Assembly: GCA_946614075.1 (NCBI GenBank)
Contig: CAMOGO010000025.1
Location: 1 to 10,262, forward strand
From: an uncultured Lachnospiraceae bacterium
Lineage (GTDB): Bacteria > Bacillota_A > Clostridia > Lachnospirales > Lachnospiraceae
Reading direction: 5' to 3'
DNA: 10,262 nt
A program made the position numbers and the translations under genes. Shown piece after piece: positions 7,464-10,262 of the stretch (its first letter is position 1; each line of letters opens with the position of its first letter). The notes beneath the pieces are model-generated. The model worked only from the letters and a program-made list of their open reading frames with translations. It made no database searches and was not told the DNA's origin.

Positions 7464-8801
7464 ATGATCACACCAATCCGTGAGGAGACGATCTCCTCCG
7501 TAAGGGGTAAAGACATGCGCAAGTACATGCAGCGCTACGTCGATATCCAGCAGCAGTTTTACAGCCAGGTCGCAAAGTTCGGCCTTGATTTTGACCGTGA
7601 AAACGGACCCGCTTTGGAGGCCGAGGCAGCCAGACTGACCGCTGAGCTTGCCGCTGATGAGGGAACGGACTTTTACAACAATGGCAAGAGCATCTGCCAT
7701 GGCGAGAAGTCCACGGCCTGCAAAGCCTGTGCCAAGGGCATCGGAACCGCGACCCTGTTCATCTCCTTCCAGTGCCACAGAAACTGCTATTTCTGCTTCA
7801 ACCCGAATCAGGACAACTACGAGTACTACAGCACCTACAAGAACGACTGGAGAAAGGAACTCAACCAGATCCTGACCAACGGCGAGAAGATGACTCACAT
7901 CGCGCTGACCGGCGGCGAGCCGCTGCTTTACCCGGATGAGGCTGTCGCCTTCTTCCAGTTTGTGAAGGACCGCTTCAACGGCGTTCACACCCGTCTCTAC
8001 ACGGCAGGCGATCCGCTGAATGAAAAGCTTTTGGAGCAGCTTCGCGACGCCGGCCTGCAGGAAATCCGTTTCAGCGTCAAGCCGGAGGAGCCGGAAGGAC
8101 GCGTGCAGACGATCCTGGACAAGATGGCCCTGGCCAAGCAGTACATTCCCGATGTCATGGTCGAGATGCCGGTCATCCCGGGAACGCTCGACGAGATGAA
8201 GGATCTGCTTGTAAAGCTCGACGAAATCGGTATCTACGGCATCAACCTTCTGGAGTTCTGCTATCCGTTAAACAACGCAGAGGAGTTCAAGAAGCGCGGC
8301 TTCAAGATCAAATATCCGCCGCACCCGGTTCTGTACAATTTCTGGTACGCGGGCGGACTGCCGATCTCCGGCAGTGAGGTTGAGGCTTTGCAGCTGGTCA
8401 AGTTTGCCGCCGAGAAGGGCCTGAAGCTCGGAGCGCACTACTGCTCTCTGGAGAACAAGCATTTCGGCCAGATTTACCGCCAGAATACGACCCAGCCCAA
8501 CACCGACAAGACCATGTATTTCTCCGAGAAGGATTTCTACCTCAAGGCGGCAAAGGTCTTCGGCAACAATGCGAAGCTGGTCAAGAATGAGCTGCGCAGC
8601 GCCGGCGTGAAGGATTATGAGTTCAACAACGATTATCATTTCCTTCAGTTCCATCCGAAGCATATTCCGCTTCTTTCCAACAAGGACATGGAGATCGGTA
8701 TCTCCTACTATGTCCAGGAGTTCCGCGGCGGTGCTCCCGTCATGCGCGAACTGAAATGCGACCTTACCACAGTCGGAACCTTCTCACCGGAAGATCTGTA
8801 A
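7464..8801 (+). CDS. Radical SAM enzyme of unassigned specificity
   Basis: 445 residues from ATG 7464. The SAM-binding cluster motif CX3CX2C is at C104, C108, C111 (QCHRNCYFC), and the SAM-contacting TGGEPLL at 149-155, with LYTAGD (178-183) on a later strand of the partial TIM barrel. Before the core is an extra cysteine group, C78, C86 and C89 (ICHGEKSTACKACAKG), which could bind a second cluster or metal. C327 in AHYCSLENKH and C432 near the end are further candidates. GGGAGGG (7449-7455) ends 8 nt before ATG 7464 and supports this start. An in-frame ATG at 7434 lies inside the upstream gene, and ATG 7515 is another weaker option. The gene starts 1 nt after the polyferredoxin stop and is followed 33 nt later by a TorD-like chaperone. 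It may modify a peptide, protein or cofactor for a redox enzyme; nothing in the sequence fixes the substrate. I do not recognise MoaA, NifB, HydE/G or pyruvate-formate-lyase-activase features. Confidence 0.88.
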   Translation: MITPIREETISSVRGKDMRKYMQRYVDIQQQFYSQVAKFGLDFDRENGPALEAEAARLTAELAADEGTDFYNNGKSICHGEKSTACKACAKGIGTATLFISFQCHRNCYFCFNPNQDNYEYYSTYKNDWRKELNQILTNGEKMTHIALTGGEPLLYPDEAVAFFQFVKDRFNGVHTRLYTAGDPLNEKLLEQLRDAGLQEIRFSVKPEEPEGRVQTILDKMALAKQYIPDVMVEMPVIPGTLDEMKDLLVKLDEIGIYGINLLEFCYPLNNAEEFKKRGFKIKYPPHPVLYNFWYAGGLPISGSEVEALQLVKFAAEKGLKLGAHYCSLENKHFGQIYRQNTTQPNTDKTMYFSEKDFYLKAAKVFGNNAKLVKNELRSAGVKDYEFNNDYHFLQFHPKHIPLLSNKDMEIGISYYVQEFRGGAPVMRELKCDLTTVGTFSPEDL

Positions 8802-8806
8802 CGATT

Positions 8807-8812
8807 TATAAT
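8807..8812 (+). promoter_or_regulatory. Possible internal -10 box before the TorD-like gene
   Basis: A perfect TATAAT lies in the 33-nt gap between the radical SAM stop and the chaperone start. No good -35 is found at 16-18 bp (TTCTCA at 20 bp is the nearest), and the resulting leader would be under 20 nt. It may simply reflect AT-rich spacer sequence. Confidence 0.2.
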
Positions 8813-8834
8813 AAGTATTTAGGGGGTATTACTA

Positions 8835-9530
8835 ATGGAAAACCAAAGAGAAAACATCGAAGTCCTGCTCGCTAACCGTGTCTACCTGTATGAACTGCTT
8901 CACACGGTTTTCAGCGGCGAGCCGAACGAAGAGCTGATCCATATCATCTCCTCGGAGGCAACCTCCGAAGCTTTCGAACTGCTCAGTGAGAATGAGGAAG
9001 ATCTGATGCACAAAATGTCCCGCTTCACCGCGAAGCAGGATGGCAAGCTGGCAGCAGATCCGGAGTACCTGTCCCACCTGAAGTCCGAGTACACCAAGCT
9101 GCTCATCGGCCCCGGCAAGATGGTCGCTTATCCTTGGGAGTCCACCTACAACGGCAAGGAGAACCTCCTTTTCCAGGAGAGCACCCTGCGTGTCCGTCAG
9201 GCATACCGCAAATACGGTTATCTGCCGGAGGAGTATCCGCACGTCGCCGATGACCACATCGCTCTGGAGCTTCACTTCATGGCCAAGCTGTCCGAGCGCG
9301 TCCTTGAGAGCTTCCGTGCCGGCAACGATGAGGATGCCGTCAAGGTCCTGAAGGATCAGAAGGTCTTCATGAAGTACCACATGCTCAACTGGCTTCCGAA
9401 GTACGCTGAGAACATCCAGCAGTCCAAGACCGCTTACATGTATCCGCAGTTCGGTATGGCCGTCGATGCTTTTGTCAAGATCGACGATGAGCTCTGCACC
9501 GAGGTGATCGATGCGCTGAGCGCCCAGTAA
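8835..9530 (+). CDS. TorD/DmsD-family redox enzyme maturation chaperone
   Basis: Cytosolic all-helical chaperone of 231 residues. The family binds the signal peptide or the immature catalytic subunit of molybdopterin enzymes (TMAO, DMSO and nitrate reductases and relatives), holding it for cofactor insertion before Tat export. The family core is plain: EYTKLLIGPG (85-94), AYPWESTY (98-105), LRVRQAYRKYGY (118-129) and DDHIALELHFMA (139-150), then LNWLPKY (184-190). The usual PDDH is here ADDH. ATG 8835 follows AGGGGG by 8 nt. It closes the cluster with the polyferredoxin and radical SAM genes, and a terminator lies 18 nt after its stop. What is odd is the absence of any molybdoenzyme, Tat component or molybdopterin gene next to it, so the client must be outside the window or of a different type. 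No symbol is assigned because torD, dmsD and related genes cannot be separated without the client. Confidence 0.88.
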   Translation: MENQRENIEVLLANRVYLYELLHTVFSGEPNEELIHIISSEATSEAFELLSENEEDLMHKMSRFTAKQDGKLAADPEYLSHLKSEYTKLLIGPGKMVAYPWESTYNGKENLLFQESTLRVRQAYRKYGYLPEEYPHVADDHIALELHFMAKLSERVLESFRAGNDEDAVKVLKDQKVFMKYHMLNWLPKYAENIQQSKTAYMYPQFGMAVDAFVKIDDELCTEVIDALSAQ

Positions 9531-9548
9531 TTTATCTTGTATCTATCC

Positions 9549-9578
9549 AGGGACTGTCTGAATGGCAGTCCTTTTTTT
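9549..9578 (+). terminator. Intrinsic terminator after the TorD-like gene
   Basis: GGACTG (9551-9556) pairs with CAGTCC (9566-9571), extendable to 8 bp with one G-U pair, across a 9-nt loop, and is followed at once by seven Ts (9572-9578). It separates the redox unit from glgC. Confidence 0.9.
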
Positions 9579-9621
9579 ATTTCTTTTTAAGAATCCCCTA
9601 CCATTTCCGCACGAAATGTTG

Positions 9622-9627
9622 TACAAT
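9622..9627 (+). promoter_or_regulatory. Possible -10 box of glgC
   Basis: TACAAT, five of six consensus matches, lies about 50 nt upstream of the glgC start and after the terminator, where a promoter is expected. The matching -35 region (about 9599-9604) is poor. The box overlaps the palindrome TTGTACAA (9620-9627), which could be a protein-binding site. A promoter somewhere in 9579-9660 is likely; this exact position is weakly supported. Confidence 0.3.
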
Positions 9628-9660
9628 TTTCCTAAGGTTCACGCCACGTAAGAACATATC

Positions 9661-9668
9661 AAAGGAGG
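9661..9668 (+). promoter_or_regulatory. Ribosome binding site of glgC
   Basis: AAAGGAGG lies 10 nt before the ATG at 9679, fixing the start of glgC. Confidence 0.8.
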
Positions 9669-9678
9669 ACTACGTCTT

Positions 9679-10262
9679 ATGGCAAAAGAAATGATTGCAA
9701 TGCTCCTTGCCGGCGGTCAGGGATCTCGTCTCTACGCTTTGACACAGAAGCTTGCAAAGCCCGCAGTTCCGTTTGGCGGCAAATATCGTATCATCGATTT
9801 CCCGCTCTCCAACTGCGTCAATTCCAACATCGATACGGTCGGTATCCTGACTCAGTATCAGCCGCTTGTTCTGAATGAATACATCGGTAACGGCCAGCCC
9901 TGGGATCTGGACCGTTTAAACGGCGGTGTCCATGTCCTGCCGCCTTATCAGCAGGCAGGCACTTCTGACTGGTACAAAGGCACTGCGAATGCTATTTACC
10001 AGAACATTTCCTTCATCGAGCGCTACGATCCGAAGTACGTCATCATCCTTTCCGGTGACCAGATCTGCAAGCAGGACTACAGCGATTTCCTTCGTTTCCA
10101 CAAGGAAAAGAACGCCGAGTTCTCCGTCGCAGTCATGGAGGTACCGTGGGATGAGGCATCCCGTTTCGGTCTGATGGTCGCCGGCGAGGATGACCGCATC
10201 ACCGAGTTCCAGGAGAAGCCGAAGAATCCGAAGTCGAACCTGGCTTCCATGGGTATCTACAT
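9679..10262 (+). CDS. glgC: Glucose-1-phosphate adenylyltransferase, C-terminus cut off by the window
   Basis: Makes ADP-glucose from ATP and glucose-1-phosphate, the committed and usually allosterically controlled step of bacterial glycogen synthesis, in the cytosol. 194 residues are visible of about 380-430 usual, covering most of the nucleotidyltransferase fold; the C-terminal beta-helix is missing. Motifs are [20 protein letters not shown] (9-28) of the nucleotide-binding loop, [18 protein letters not shown] (29-46), [12 protein letters not shown] (98-109), LSGDQIC with the catalytic aspartate D126, and FQEKP (177-181), whose lysine K180 contacts glucose-1-phosphate. The segment that is usually GDHxYxMDY reads GDQICKQDY here. 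ATG 9679 is preceded by AAAGGAGG (9661-9668) with 10-nt spacing. It sits behind the terminator of the redox unit and probably starts its own transcript, perhaps followed by glgD or glgA beyond the edge. Confidence 0.95.
   Translation, partial: MAKEMIAMLLAGGQGSRLYALTQKLAKPAVPFGGKYRIIDFPLSNCVNSNIDTVGILTQYQPLVLNEYIGNGQPWDLDRLNGGVHVLPPYQQAGTSDWYKGTANAIYQNISFIERYDPKYVIILSGDQICKQDYSDFLRFHKEKNAEFSVAVMEVPWDEASRFGLMVAGEDDRITEFQEKPKNPKSNLASMGIY

Noticed and set aside
7332..7988. 218-codon minus-strand frame across the polyferredoxin/radical SAM junction
   Set aside because: Its hydrophobic, Val/Leu-rich translation mirrors the codons of the two real genes, and the Fe-S motifs lie on the plus strand.
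8832..9380. 182-codon minus-strand frame opposite the TorD-like gene
   Set aside because: The plus-strand frame carries the full TorD signature; the antisense product has no motif.

Overview
The window looks like chromosomal DNA of a Gram-positive anaerobe of the Clostridia, possibly Lachnospiraceae-like. The grounds are a roughly 1,046-residue clostridial-type isoleucyl-tRNA synthetase, strong AAGGAGG-type ribosome binding sites, iron-sulfur-rich proteins and glycogen-storage genes. This placement comes from protein character and has not been searched. Coding density is high, and I saw no mobile element, CRISPR array, tRNA or rRNA.

The left half (1-5261) is one minus-strand unit. A near-perfect sigma-A promoter (TTGACA, 17 bp, TATAAT, at 5261-5233) precedes an approximately 90-nt leader without a T-box. 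It is followed by ileS (5138-1998) and, only 14 nt later, by glgP (1983 to beyond the left edge). The glycogen phosphorylase is therefore probably co-transcribed with the tRNA synthetase.

The middle (5262-9578) runs on the plus strand, divergent from ileS. A plausible promoter (5410-5438) and long leader precede a plsC-type acyltransferase starting at TTG (5607-6335). Three tightly packed genes follow: a multi-cluster 4Fe-4S polyferredoxin with a central cysteine domain and a C-terminal zinc ribbon (6362-7462), a radical SAM enzyme with an extra N-terminal cysteine group (7464-8801), and a TorD/DmsD-type redox-enzyme chaperone (8835-9530). An intrinsic terminator (9549-9578) ends the unit. 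This trio is the most interesting part. It has the parts of a redox-enzyme maturation or electron-transfer module, yet no molybdoenzyme or other obvious client lies in the window.

The right edge (9579-10262) holds a new start, glgC (ADP-glucose pyrophosphorylase, cut by the window end). Glycogen breakdown (glgP) and synthesis (glgC) genes thus flank the module on opposite strands. The larger open frames opposite ileS, glgP and the redox genes are judged to be antisense shadows.
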